A stretch of DNA of 64,000 bases, from contig NZ_JAZAQF010000049.1 of the NCBI RefSeq assembly GCF_043235035.1, positions 1 to 64,000 of the forward strand, read 5' to 3'. Below the pieces are notes generated by a model. The model saw nothing but the letters and a program-made list of their open reading frames with translations. It was not told where the DNA came from and made no database searches. Shown here piece by piece: positions 35,464-42,996 of the stretch. The first letter of the stretch is position 1; the number at the start of each line of letters is the position of its first letter. The DNA comes from CACIAM-69d sp001698445. Its GTDB lineage: Bacteria; Cyanobacteriota; Cyanobacteriia; CACIAM-69d. Made by a program: the position numbers and the translations under genes.

Positions 35464-36161
35464 CGCCGAACCCTAACCCGATCGAATCCGTGGGTCGTCC
35501 GCAGATCACGCAAGATCTGTCGGAAAACGTGATTTTGACCACGGTGGATGACCTCTACAACTGGGCGAAGTTGTCGAGTTTGTGGCCGATGCTCTATGGC
35601 ACGGCCTGTTGCTTCATTGAATTTGCGGCCCTGATTGGCTCCCGTTTTGACTTTGACCGCTTTGGACTGGTGCCCCGTTCCAGCCCGCGCCAGGCGGATC
35701 TGTTGATCACCGCCGGAACGATCACCATGAAAATGGCCCCGGCCCTGGTGCGCTTGTATGAGCAAATGCCGGAGCCGAAATATGTGATCGCCATGGGGGC
35801 TTGCACGATCACGGGTGGCATGTTCAGCGTGGACTCACCTTCGGCCGTGCGTGGTGTGGATAAGTTGATTCCGGTGGATGTGTATCTGCCCGGTTGCCCG
35901 CCCCGTCCGGAAGCGATCGTGGATGCGATTATCAAGCTGCGCAAGAAGGTGGCCAATGAGTCGCTGGCGGAGCGCGGAGCCACGGCCCAAACCAACCGCT
36001 ACTACACGATCGACCACCAAATGAAGCCAACTTCGCCGATTTTGACCGGTCGCTATTTGCAAGAGCCGGGCCGACAAGCCCCGCCCAAGAGCCTGACCGA
36101 CGCGATCGGGCTGCCCGTGCCGCCCGCGCTGTTGACCGATCGGGCCAAACAGGAAGCTTAG
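35454..36161 (+). CDS. ndhK: NAD(P)H-quinone oxidoreductase subunit K
   Basis: The 235-residue peripheral subunit corresponds to NuoB/PSST and carries the iron-sulfur cluster N2. The tandem cysteines are in YGTACCFIEFAAL, and later cysteines are in MGACTITGGMF and YLPGCPPRPEAI, the complete four-ligand set. It has the usual C-terminal extension. ATG 35454 overlaps the end of ndhC, and ndhJ starts 12 bp after its stop. Confidence 0.98.
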   Translation: MVVTPNPNPIESVGRPQITQDLSENVILTTVDDLYNWAKLSSLWPMLYGTACCFIEFAALIGSRFDFDRFGLVPRSSPRQADLLITAGTITMKMAPALVRLYEQMPEPKYVIAMGACTITGGMFSVDSPSAVRGVDKLIPVDVYLPGCPPRPEAIVDAIIKLRKKVANESLAERGATAQTNRYYTIDHQMKPTSPILTGRYLQEPGRQAPPKSLTDAIGLPVPPALLTDRAKQEA

Positions 36162-36173
36162 GAGACGCAACGC

Positions 36174-36707
36174 ATGGCCGACGAAACCCAACCCACCGAT
36201 CTCGCCACCAACGAAGCCGGTGCGATCGCCCTCAAAGGGGACATTTCCCAATGGCTGACCAGCAACGGCTTCGGAAACGAACTGCTGGAAATCGATGATT
36301 TGGGTGTGGAAGTGATCAAGGTCGATCGGGACAAATGGCTCCCGATCGCCACCGCCCTCTACGCCTACGGGTTTAATTACCTTCAATGTCAGTGCGCCTA
36401 CGACCTGGGCCCCGGTGAAGACCTCGTGAGTCTTTATCACCTGGTGCAGGTGGCCGACAACGTGACCAAGCCCAAGGAAGTGCGCGTCAAGGTGTTCCTG
36501 CCGCGGGCCAACCCAACCGTAGCCTCGGTCTACTGGATCTGGAAAGGTGCTGACTGGCAAGAACGCGAAGCCTACGACATGTACGGCATTGTCTACGAAG
36601 GTCACCCGAGCCTGAAGCGGATTCTGATGCCAGAAGATTGGGTGGGCTGGCCCTTACGCAAGGACTATATCTCGCCAGACTTCTACGAACTTCAGGATGC
36701 CTATTAG
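36174..36707 (+). CDS. ndhJ: NAD(P)H-quinone oxidoreductase subunit J
   Basis: The 177-residue protein corresponds to the NuoC 30-kDa subunit of the peripheral arm. Conserved segments are ANPTVASVYWIWKGADWQEREAYDMYGIVYEGHPSLKRILMPEDWVGWPLRKDY. The poorly conserved acidic N-terminus is normal. GGAG lies upstream of ATG 36174. It is the last gene of ndhCKJ and is followed by a stable hairpin. Confidence 0.97.
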   Translation: MADETQPTDLATNEAGAIALKGDISQWLTSNGFGNELLEIDDLGVEVIKVDRDKWLPIATALYAYGFNYLQCQCAYDLGPGEDLVSLYHLVQVADNVTKPKEVRVKVFLPRANPTVASVYWIWKGADWQEREAYDMYGIVYEGHPSLKRILMPEDWVGWPLRKDYISPDFYELQDAY

Positions 36708-36729
36708 GCCGTCCCAATCAACGATACTC

Positions 36730-36768
36730 AAAGCCCTCGGATCGCGATTTGATCGATCCGAGGGCTTT
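36730..36768 (+). terminator. Hairpin after ndhJ, probable terminator
   Basis: AAAGCCCTCGGATC (36730-36743) pairs perfectly with GATCCGAGGGCTTT (36755-36768). It lies 22 bp beyond the ndhJ stop codon and 76 bp before the convergent RodZ-like gene's stop. The A and T ends of the stem could serve both directions. Confidence 0.75.
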
Positions 36769-36844
36769 GCAGCATATGGGGAATGATCAAAAGGTTGAAA
36801 ACACTCGCTGATCGGCTACACAAGAGCCACGCAAATATAACCGG

Positions 36845-38089
36845 CTAGTTGGGTAAGCTATTGCGATTTGCGCCGTCCCGCGCCTGATTTTGGTTATTTG
36901 CCGGAGTGCCACCACGCTGATTGTTAGGGCGATTGTTCGATCGCCCCGGAGCCTGGCCCGCGCCGGGTGTGCCAAAGCGAGCCGACTGCACCGCTCCGGT
37001 GTTACCCAGTTTTCGTTCTGTGCCCTCGTTGTAGCTCAGGAATGTCCCTCCCGCATTGCCCGTCACCACCACCACATTGCGCTGGCCCGTGACCAAGCGC
37101 TGGGTTCCTTCGGGCAAGACTCCTTCATAGGTCACCTTGCCATCGGTCAAAATTCGCACCCAGGAGCGGGCCGTGAGCCGCACATTCACCCGCACTGGGG
37201 CGATCGGGGCCAGGCTGAGCCGCTGTGGAAAGCGAATTTGACTAGCAATTCCCTGTGCCACTAACACCCCATCACCGCCACTAGCTACGGCTGGAACGGG
37301 CGATCGCGCAGGACTACTGGTTGCAGCAGGGCGGGGCGACTGAGCCGCCGTGCGCCTCGGTGAAGGCGTGGGGGCAGTGGCGCGCGGGCTAGGACTCCTG
37401 GTGGGCTTCGGCGTGGCGGAAGCCGTAGGAGTTGGGCTGGGGGAAGAGCTAGGTGAAGGGCTAGGGCTAGGGGATGGTGAAGGACTGGGGCTAGGCGATG
37501 GGCTGGGAGTTGGTGAAGGACTGGGGCTAGGCGATGGCGTGGGGCTAGGCGATGGGCTAGCGGCCGCCGTCGGGCGAGCTGGGGCACTGGGGCTGGTGGT
37601 CGATCGGGGAGTAGGCGTAATCGCAGGGCTGGGTGAGGTAACCGGCGGCTGCACAATCACCGTGCTGGGGGCCGGCTGGCTGTGGCGCAACAGGGCCGAC
37701 AGACCCAGCACCGACGCAATCAGGACACCGATATACAGCATCACCAAATGGGCCGGCTTGAGCTGGGGAGCAGGAATCACCGACAGCACCCGTTGAGAGC
37801 GCACGGGGACTATGCCATTTTGCAGCGGATATTCCTGGGCAATTTCTGAGCCATCCAACCCCAAAGCCGTGGCGTACTTGGCAATAAACCCGCGCACATA
37901 AACCGGCTCGGGCAGCGAGGACGAGTCGGCCGCCTCAAGTGCTTGCAGGATACGACGTTGAATTTTGGTGGTTGCCGCGACGGACTCGATCGTTAAGCCT
38001 TGGCTTTCGCGACATTCCCGCAGTCGAGTGCCAATTTCAACAAGGCGCTCAACTTGGGGCGAGTCAGCAGGCATCGTGCTGTCGTTCAT
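36845..38089 (-). CDS. RodZ-like protein: HTH, membrane helix, Ser-Pro linker, DUF4115-like domain
   Basis: The 414-residue protein begins with a cro/Xre-type HTH_25 domain (about 15-85: IGTRLRECRESQGLTIESVA, RILQALEAAD, YVRGFIAKYATALGLD). One membrane helix follows (about 113-135, VMLYIGVLIASVLGLSAL). A periplasmic linker of about 120 residues is nearly all Ser-Pro and Thr-Pro repeats. The DUF4115-like beta domain (RVNVRLTARSWVRILTDGKVTYEGVL) comes next, then an Asn/Gly/Arg-rich tail. RodZ proteins link MreB to the wall-synthesis machinery and affect cell shape; the role here is inferred from architecture. It is monocistronic and convergent with ndhJ. Confidence 0.88.
   Translation of the reverse strand: MNDSTMPADSPQVERLVEIGTRLRECRESQGLTIESVAATTKIQRRILQALEAADSSSLPEPVYVRGFIAKYATALGLDGSEIAQEYPLQNGIVPVRSQRVLSVIPAPQLKPAHLVMLYIGVLIASVLGLSALLRHSQPAPSTVIVQPPVTSPSPAITPTPRSTTSPSAPARPTAAASPSPSPTPSPSPSPSPTPSPSPSPSPSPSPSPSPSPSSSPSPTPTASATPKPTRSPSPRATAPTPSPRRTAAQSPRPAATSSPARSPVPAVASGGDGVLVAQGIASQIRFPQRLSLAPIAPVRVNVRLTARSWVRILTDGKVTYEGVLPEGTQRLVTGQRNVVVVTGNAGGTFLSYNEGTERKLGNTGAVQSARFGTPGAGQAPGRSNNRPNNQRGGTPANNQNQARDGANRNSLPN
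37435..37566. repeat. Ser-Pro coding microsatellite in the RodZ-like gene
   Basis: Plus-strand words GGGCTAGG, GATGGTGAAGGACTGGGG and GGCGATGGGCTGGG recur in 6-bp steps and encode the PSPSPSP linker. The unit length is a multiple of three, so length changes keep the frame. Confidence 0.8.
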
Positions 38090-38385
38090 ATCCTTGTGGC
38101 TACTGCGGTGCGTGATGCGGCGGAACGGGGAGGAGTTGGAAGATTGTACCGAGAGTTGGGGAGACGAAGACTCGTGACTATCCTAGCGACCGAGAGGCCA
38201 TCTTGCGAAGATTCAAGCAACCATCATCAGAATTCTGGGGGTGGTATTTGGGTCTGAGACTAGGATTGTCCCACGGGCTGGGTCTTGACCGATACCGCTC
38301 GCGACGCTTTTGGGAATTCAAGGAGAATTCCGATGATCATCCGATGACCAGATGATCAATCGACGGGAAATGAGTCGGCTTGGGA

Positions 38386-39270
38386 TTAATGGGCTGATCT
38401 TAAGCCGGCCTGGCGGCGCAACTGCTGAATTTCAGTGGCTGTCAGATGCCGATGGGTGCCGATCGGCAGCTCTTGGCCCTGCTTTGATTTCAGGGTGAGC
38501 GAACCAATAGCAATACGGTGCAACTTTATCACCGGATGACCGAATAATTCGGCCATGCGTCGAATTTGCCGATTTCGACCTTCCATCAGAGTGATTTCTA
38601 ATTCGGTACGATCGCCCTGGGGGTGATCCCTGCGCCCTTGCACCTCGCGGACTTGGGCCGGCAGCGTTGGACGGCCATCCAATAAAATGCCCTGTCGCCA
38701 TTGCGCCAACACCTGGGCGTTGGGTTGTCCCTGCACCCACACGCGATAGGTTTTGGGTTGGTGAAACCGAGGATGGGTGAGGGCGTGGGTCAGTTCTCCA
38801 TCGTTGGTTAACAGCAGGGCCCCAGTGGAATCCCAATCTAAGCGGCCCACAGGGTGCAGCCCCGTTTGTTCAACGAGCGATCGGGGAAGTAAATCCAGCA
38901 CGGTTCGCCGCTGCCGATCGTCCGCACAAGCCGACAGCACCCGGGCAGGCTTATTCAACAGCAGATAGAGCAGTGCGGGGCGATCAGTTGGACGAACGGG
39001 CCGACCATCAACCTCAATTTGATCCACTTCGGGATTGACCACACAGCCCAATTGCGCCACCTGGCCGTTGACCCGCACTCGCCCTTCCGTAATCCAAACT
39101 TCCGCATGGCGACGGGAAGCCAAGCCCCATTGGGACAATACCTTTTGCAACCGTTGCCCAGCTTGGGGAGCGATCGCATGAGGGGCTGCCGTTGCCGCTG
39201 GGGCGATCGGCTGGGTCAAATCAGATGAGGACGATCGGGCAGGGACAGTAGGACGGCGGCGACGACTCAC
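38386..39270 (-). CDS. RsuA/RluB-family pseudouridine synthase
   Basis: The protein has 294 aa from GTG 39270; the open frame reaches 39396 but that part overlaps the upstream gene. An Arg/Ser-rich leader precedes an S4 RNA-binding domain (QRLQKVLSQWGLASRRHAEVWI, GRVRVNGQVAQLG). The synthase domain follows, with catalytic Asp in GRLDWDSTGALLLTNDG, plus LNKPARVLS and EGRNRQIRRMAELFGHPVIKLHR. It isomerises a uridine in rRNA, most likely 23S (RluB-like) or 16S (RsuA-like); the target cannot be separated by eye. GTG overlaps the stop of the preceding small gene as GTGA, so translation is probably coupled. Confidence 0.88.
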   Translation of the reverse strand: MSRRRRPTVPARSSSSDLTQPIAPAATAAPHAIAPQAGQRLQKVLSQWGLASRRHAEVWITEGRVRVNGQVAQLGCVVNPEVDQIEVDGRPVRPTDRPALLYLLLNKPARVLSACADDRQRRTVLDLLPRSLVEQTGLHPVGRLDWDSTGALLLTNDGELTHALTHPRFHQPKTYRVWVQGQPNAQVLAQWRQGILLDGRPTLPAQVREVQGRRDHPQGDRTELEITLMEGRNRQIRRMAELFGHPVIKLHRIAIGSLTLKSKQGQELPIGTHRHLTATEIQQLRRQAGLRSAH

Positions 39271-39581
39271 GGGCGGGATGCTGGGGTTTGGATGGGCGAT
39301 GGGGCCGGTTCGCAACCCATCGTATGGCCTCGCAGCCAATCCAGCGCCCCTTGAGGACGGGGAATGGTATTGGTTTCCAGGGTGGTGATGGCCCAAGGAT
39401 CATCAAGCCTTTGCTGCGATCGCCCCAAGGAGATCCCAAACCAGCGTCCGGAAACCGCCGCCTGGGTGCAAGCTGTTGTTTGGGGAATTTTGGCCGTGGT
39501 GCTCGATCGCGGTAGCAACAGAAGCTGCAAGCCGACCACGGTCATTAGGGTGGTGATCGCAAGGCTGAGATTGTTTCGCAT
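39267..39581 (-). CDS. Small exported hypothetical protein (104 aa)
   Basis: ATG 39581 begins a credible signal peptide or membrane anchor (MRNNLSLAITTLMTVVGLQL then LLLPRSSTTAK). A short mature part follows with three Cys and a Pro-rich tail (EPAPSPIQTPASRP). The TGA stop (39267-39269) overlaps the GTG start of the pseudouridine synthase in the four bases GTGA, which supports a real, co-translated gene. No family is recognised. Its function and its connection to RNA modification are unknown; the pairing may be positional only. Confidence 0.6.
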   Translation of the reverse strand: MRNNLSLAITTLMTVVGLQLLLLPRSSTTAKIPQTTACTQAAVSGRWFGISLGRSQQRLDDPWAITTLETNTIPRPQGALDWLRGHTMGCEPAPSPIQTPASRP

Positions 39582-39931
39582 GTCGATCGCACCTCAAAAC
39601 GCAGGACTCCAAAGCGGCCCAGCCGCTGGGTAACCGTCGGTCAGCCTAAGGCCGCCAGATGTCAGGGGGTTGTCGATGGCGTGTCAGACGGCGTTTCAAT
39701 CCATTAGCTTTCAGCAACTTTCGGCTTTCAGCAAATTCTGACTACCATCGAAATATCGAAATATCGAATTCTGATCCTCAGAAGATACAGGGATTGATTC
39801 GGTTCCCGTGCGATCGATTTAACAGGATGGTTGCGATCGAGATCGGTTGCGTCGGTTGCAATCGATCGGGCCCCAGCCGCCCACACCGGCCCAAGCCCCT
39901 ATAATCTGAAAGCCAATCCTTCCGTCGAACC
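39582..39931. other. Divergent spacer upstream of prfC
   Basis: The 350-bp spacer contains a CGAAATATCGAAATATCGAA tandem (about 39748-39768) and HIP1-like CGATCG sites. It should contain promoters for both directions; no clear boxes or genes are seen. Confidence 0.35.
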
Positions 39932-41542
39932 ATGGTCGTTGAATTCGCCGACTCCGCCAAACTGGCTGTGGAAGTTAACCGCCGCCGCAACTTTGCCATC
40001 ATTTCCCACCCGGACGCGGGGAAAACCACCCTCACTGAAAAGTTGCTTCTGTATGGCGGTGCAATTCACGAAGCCGGTTCCGTGCGGGCCCGTCGCGACC
40101 AGCGCCAAGCCACCTCAGACTGGATGGAATTGGAAAAGCAACGGGGCATTTCCATTACCTCCACGGTATTGCAGTTTGAATATCGGGATTGCCAAATTAA
40201 TTTGTTGGATACGCCCGGTCACCAAGATTTCAGCGAAGACACCTACCGCACCCTGGCCGCTGCGGATAATGCGGTGATGTTGATTGATGCGGCTAAAGGT
40301 TTGGAGCCACAAACGCGCAAACTTTTTGAGGTTTGCCGGTTGCGGAAATTGCCGATTTTTACCTTTGCCAACAAGCTCGATCGCCCCTCCCAAGAGCCGC
40401 TGAATCTATTAGATGAAATTGAAAAGGAGCTAAAACTCGCCACCTATCCGGTGAACTGGCCGATCGGGACGGGCGATCGCTTCAAGGGAGTGTTTGATCG
40501 CCGCACTCGAAAAGTGCATCTGTTCCAGCGATCGCGCCACGGCAGCAAAATGGCCAGCGAAACCACCCTGGACTTGGACGCACCGGAACTGCTGGAATTG
40601 GTGGAACCGGACGTTTATCAAACCTTTAGGGATGAACTGGAACTGATTGAAGAAGTGGGTTCTGAGTTGGATCTCGAAGCGGTTTTGTCCGGCGAACTCA
40701 CCCCCGTTTTCTTCGGCAGCGCCATGACCAATTTTGGGGTGCAACTGTTTCTCGATGCCTTCTTGGACTATGCGGCCAAGCCGGGCCCCCGCACCGCCCG
40801 AACTGGATCCGTTGACCCAACCCATGAGCATTTTTCGGGCTTTGTCTTTAAGTTGCAGGCCAACATGGATCCAAAACACCGCGATCGGGTGGCCTTCGTG
40901 CGGGTTTGCTCCGGCAAATTCGAGAAAGACATGGTGGTGACCCATGCGCGATCGGGCAAAAGCTTACGATTGGCTCGGCCGCAAAAGCTCTTTGCTCAGG
41001 ATCGCGAATCCGTTGAGGAAGCCTACGCGGGCGATGTCATTGGCTTAAACAATCCTGGAGCCTTCTCGATCGGGGACACCATTTACATTGGCCCCAAAAT
41101 TGAATACGAAGGCATTCCCTGTTTTTCGCCGGAACTCTTTGCCTATTTGCGAAACCCTAACCCCTCTAAATTCAAACAATTTCAAAAGGGAATTTCGGAA
41201 CTTCGCGAAGAAGGAGCCGTCCAAATCATGTATTCCACCGACGAGGCCAAGCGCGATCCAATTCTGGCGGCCGTGGGGCAACTGCAATTTGAAGTGGTGC
41301 AATTCCGCTTGCAAAGTGAATACGGTGTGGAATCACGGGTTGAGCTGCTGCCCTATTCCGTGGCCCGTTGGGTCACCGCCGGCTGGGATGAGCTAGCCAA
41401 AGTGGGCCGGTTGTTTAATGCCATGACCGTCAAAGATATGTGGGATCGTCCCGTTTTGTTGTTCAAAAACGAGTGGAATTGTCAACAGGTGGAGGGAGAT
41501 CACCCCAGCCTACAACTCCAGTCGATCGCGCCCTTAACCTAA
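39932..41542 (+). CDS. prfC: Peptide chain release factor 3
   Basis: The 536-residue translational GTPase recycles class I release factors (RF1/RF2) after termination. The G motifs are complete: HPDAGKTTLTEKLL (P-loop), the switch region with RGISITSTVLQF, DTPGHQDF, and NKLDRPSQEP (NKxD). Domains II and III follow, with VFKLQANMDPKHRDRVAFVRVCSGKF. Length is normal. Its stop codon TAA (41540-41542) shares an A with the next gene's ATG, so the two are translationally coupled. Confidence 0.97.
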   Translation: MVVEFADSAKLAVEVNRRRNFAIISHPDAGKTTLTEKLLLYGGAIHEAGSVRARRDQRQATSDWMELEKQRGISITSTVLQFEYRDCQINLLDTPGHQDFSEDTYRTLAAADNAVMLIDAAKGLEPQTRKLFEVCRLRKLPIFTFANKLDRPSQEPLNLLDEIEKELKLATYPVNWPIGTGDRFKGVFDRRTRKVHLFQRSRHGSKMASETTLDLDAPELLELVEPDVYQTFRDELELIEEVGSELDLEAVLSGELTPVFFGSAMTNFGVQLFLDAFLDYAAKPGPRTARTGSVDPTHEHFSGFVFKLQANMDPKHRDRVAFVRVCSGKFEKDMVVTHARSGKSLRLARPQKLFAQDRESVEEAYAGDVIGLNNPGAFSIGDTIYIGPKIEYEGIPCFSPELFAYLRNPNPSKFKQFQKGISELREEGAVQIMYSTDEAKRDPILAAVGQLQFEVVQFRLQSEYGVESRVELLPYSVARWVTAGWDELAKVGRLFNAMTVKDMWDRPVLLFKNEWNCQQVEGDHPSLQLQSIAPLT

Positions 41543-42168
41543 TGACTTCACGATCTGCGACATTTGGCTATTTTGGGGGCTGGTTTGACCAACGCTTTGG
41601 GTCAGCCCCCCAAGCCCGCTATCCAACGTTTAAGTCAGCGATCGGGCTATTTTTGCAGCACTTGGGTGATCGACGGGATGGGGTGATTGTGGAAACCGGC
41701 ACCCAGCGACTACCCGACGACTGGGGAGCTGGCTGCTCAACCACCATCTTTGGTGAAACCCTAGAAACCTTTGATGGCGGTCGCCTTTGGACAGTGGATC
41801 TGTCGCCGGAAAATCTGACCACTTCCCAGCACTGCACCCAGCATGTGGCTCAGCGAATTGAGTATGTTTGCAGTGATTCGGTGACCTTCCTCAAACAGTT
41901 CGATCGCCCGATTGACTTGCTGTATTTGGATAGTTTGGATTGGTGGGATGATCCTCAAATTCAACAACAATCCCAGGCCCATCAACTGGCAGAAATTGAA
42001 GCCGCCTGGGATAAATTACGCCAAGGTTGCATCATTTTGCTCGATGACAATGGGTTGCCGGGCGGTGGCAAGGCCCGACTCACGAAGGAATTCTTAAGCC
42101 AGCAGGGTTGGAGCTGCATCCTCGACTATCAACAGAGTCTTTGGATTTCTGAGAAAGTCATGTTTTAA
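41542..42168 (+). CDS. Class I SAM-dependent methyltransferase-like protein
   Basis: The protein has 208 aa from ATG 41542, which overlaps the prfC stop as TAATG; the frame continues upstream inside prfC without meaning. DGVIVETGTQRLPDDWGAGCST is a variant of the glycine-rich SAM-binding strand. The acidic strand LWTVDLSPENL follows, then DLLYLDSLDW and CIILLDDNG. The order matches the Methyltransf_24/cephalosporin-hydroxylase-like group, which also includes hydroxylases, so the catalysed reaction is uncertain. Coupling to prfC hints at a translation-linked substrate, an inference only. The last codons and stop lie in a tandem array. Confidence 0.7.
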   Translation: MTSRSATFGYFGGWFDQRFGSAPQARYPTFKSAIGLFLQHLGDRRDGVIVETGTQRLPDDWGAGCSTTIFGETLETFDGGRLWTVDLSPENLTTSQHCTQHVAQRIEYVCSDSVTFLKQFDRPIDLLYLDSLDWWDDPQIQQQSQAHQLAEIEAAWDKLRQGCIILLDDNGLPGGGKARLTKEFLSQQGWSCILDYQQSLWISEKVMF

Positions 42169-42236
42169 GTACATGTTCCAAATTTGTGTTCTAAATTTAT
42201 GTTTTAGATACATGTTTTAGATACATGTTTTAGATG
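42159..42236. repeat. Stop-codon-spanning tandem array, 13-bp unit CATGTTTTAGATA
   Basis: The first unit CATGTTTTAAGTA (42159-42171) contains the last two codons (Met, Phe) and TAA of the methyltransferase gene. Diverged units follow, then three clean ones at 42198, 42211 and 42224. Confidence 0.85.
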
Positions 42237-42358
42237 CAGGCCTTAAATTTATGCTTCAAAGTGCTGTTTGTAGGACTTTGATGGGATCACTGAAAAATTG
42301 AGACTGGAATTCTGTCACCATTTGAGGTAAACCTGCAATTAGAGTGCCTTGATGATGG

Positions 42359-42712
42359 GTGATGGGGCACTTCCCCGCGTTCCTTTGCTTGTTTCCTTCA
42401 CCTTGGTTCTGCCCTGTGCCATACTCATCCACCCGATCGCGTGCCTTGTTTAAACGGTCTCAGCCGCCCGAGACCGACTATGCAGACTACCTGGAACTGC
42501 CGCCAGAGGGGCCAGAGCTGGACTTGTTGCGAGCGGCCCGGGCCATCTATGAGGCCTACTGCGTGATTATGGTCGATCGCGCTCGGCGGCCCTATGGAAT
42601 TGTGGTGAATCGGCACACCTTTCGAGGGCGACCGATTTTTCAAGATCGAGTGATTCTTTTGCCTGACGAACGCTTCATTTCGATTCGGCAAATTGAATTG
42701 CAAATGTATTAG
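42359..42712 (+). CDS. Hypothetical protein (117 aa)
   Basis: The frame starts at GTG 42359 or ATG 42362. The N-terminal 35 residues are hydrophobic and Pro/Phe-rich and may not be translated. The remainder is protein-like: TDYADYLELPPEGPELDLLR, an AARAIYEAYCVIMVDRARRPYGIVVN segment, then GRPIFQDRVILLPDERFISIRQIELQMY. The family is not recognised. The compact alpha-beta C-terminal part and good codon use support a real gene. The TAG stop is contained in a 14-bp tandem array. Confidence 0.6.
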   Translation: MMGHFPAFLCLFPSPWFCPVPYSSTRSRALFKRSQPPETDYADYLELPPEGPELDLLRAARAIYEAYCVIMVDRARRPYGIVVNRHTFRGRPIFQDRVILLPDERFISIRQIELQMY

Positions 42713-42751
42713 ATCAATCAAGTTGGATCAATCAAGTTAGATCAATCAAAG
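42708..42751. repeat. Stop-codon-spanning tandem array, 14-bp unit TTAGATCAATCAAG
   Basis: Units ATTAGATCAATCAA (42708), GTTGGATCAATCAA (42722) and GTTAGATCAATCAA (42736) follow one another. The TAG in the first unit (42710-42712) is the stop codon of the hypothetical gene. No hairpin forms. Confidence 0.85.
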
Positions 42752-42996
42752 ATTGGAGCCATCAGCGATCAGGCGATCGATGTGCCCGGACAATGCAATA
42801 GCAAGAAATGTAACCAGGATCAGCACCGTTGGCCAAAAAAATATAGCCAGACTAATCCTTGAATCGAAATTAGGTCTGAGTCAGAAGACCTGATCAAGGA
42901 CAAGATCAGCAATTTCTTAAATTTCCTAGATCTGTCTTTTGAGCTTGACCTTTACAATAAAAGAACCGCGCCGTTTTTCATCGCAATGACGTTAGG

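Noticed and set aside
35835..36605. 256-codon frame antisense to ndhK and ndhJ
   Set aside because: It is a shadow of two well-supported NDH genes; long antisense frames are common in GC-rich coding DNA.
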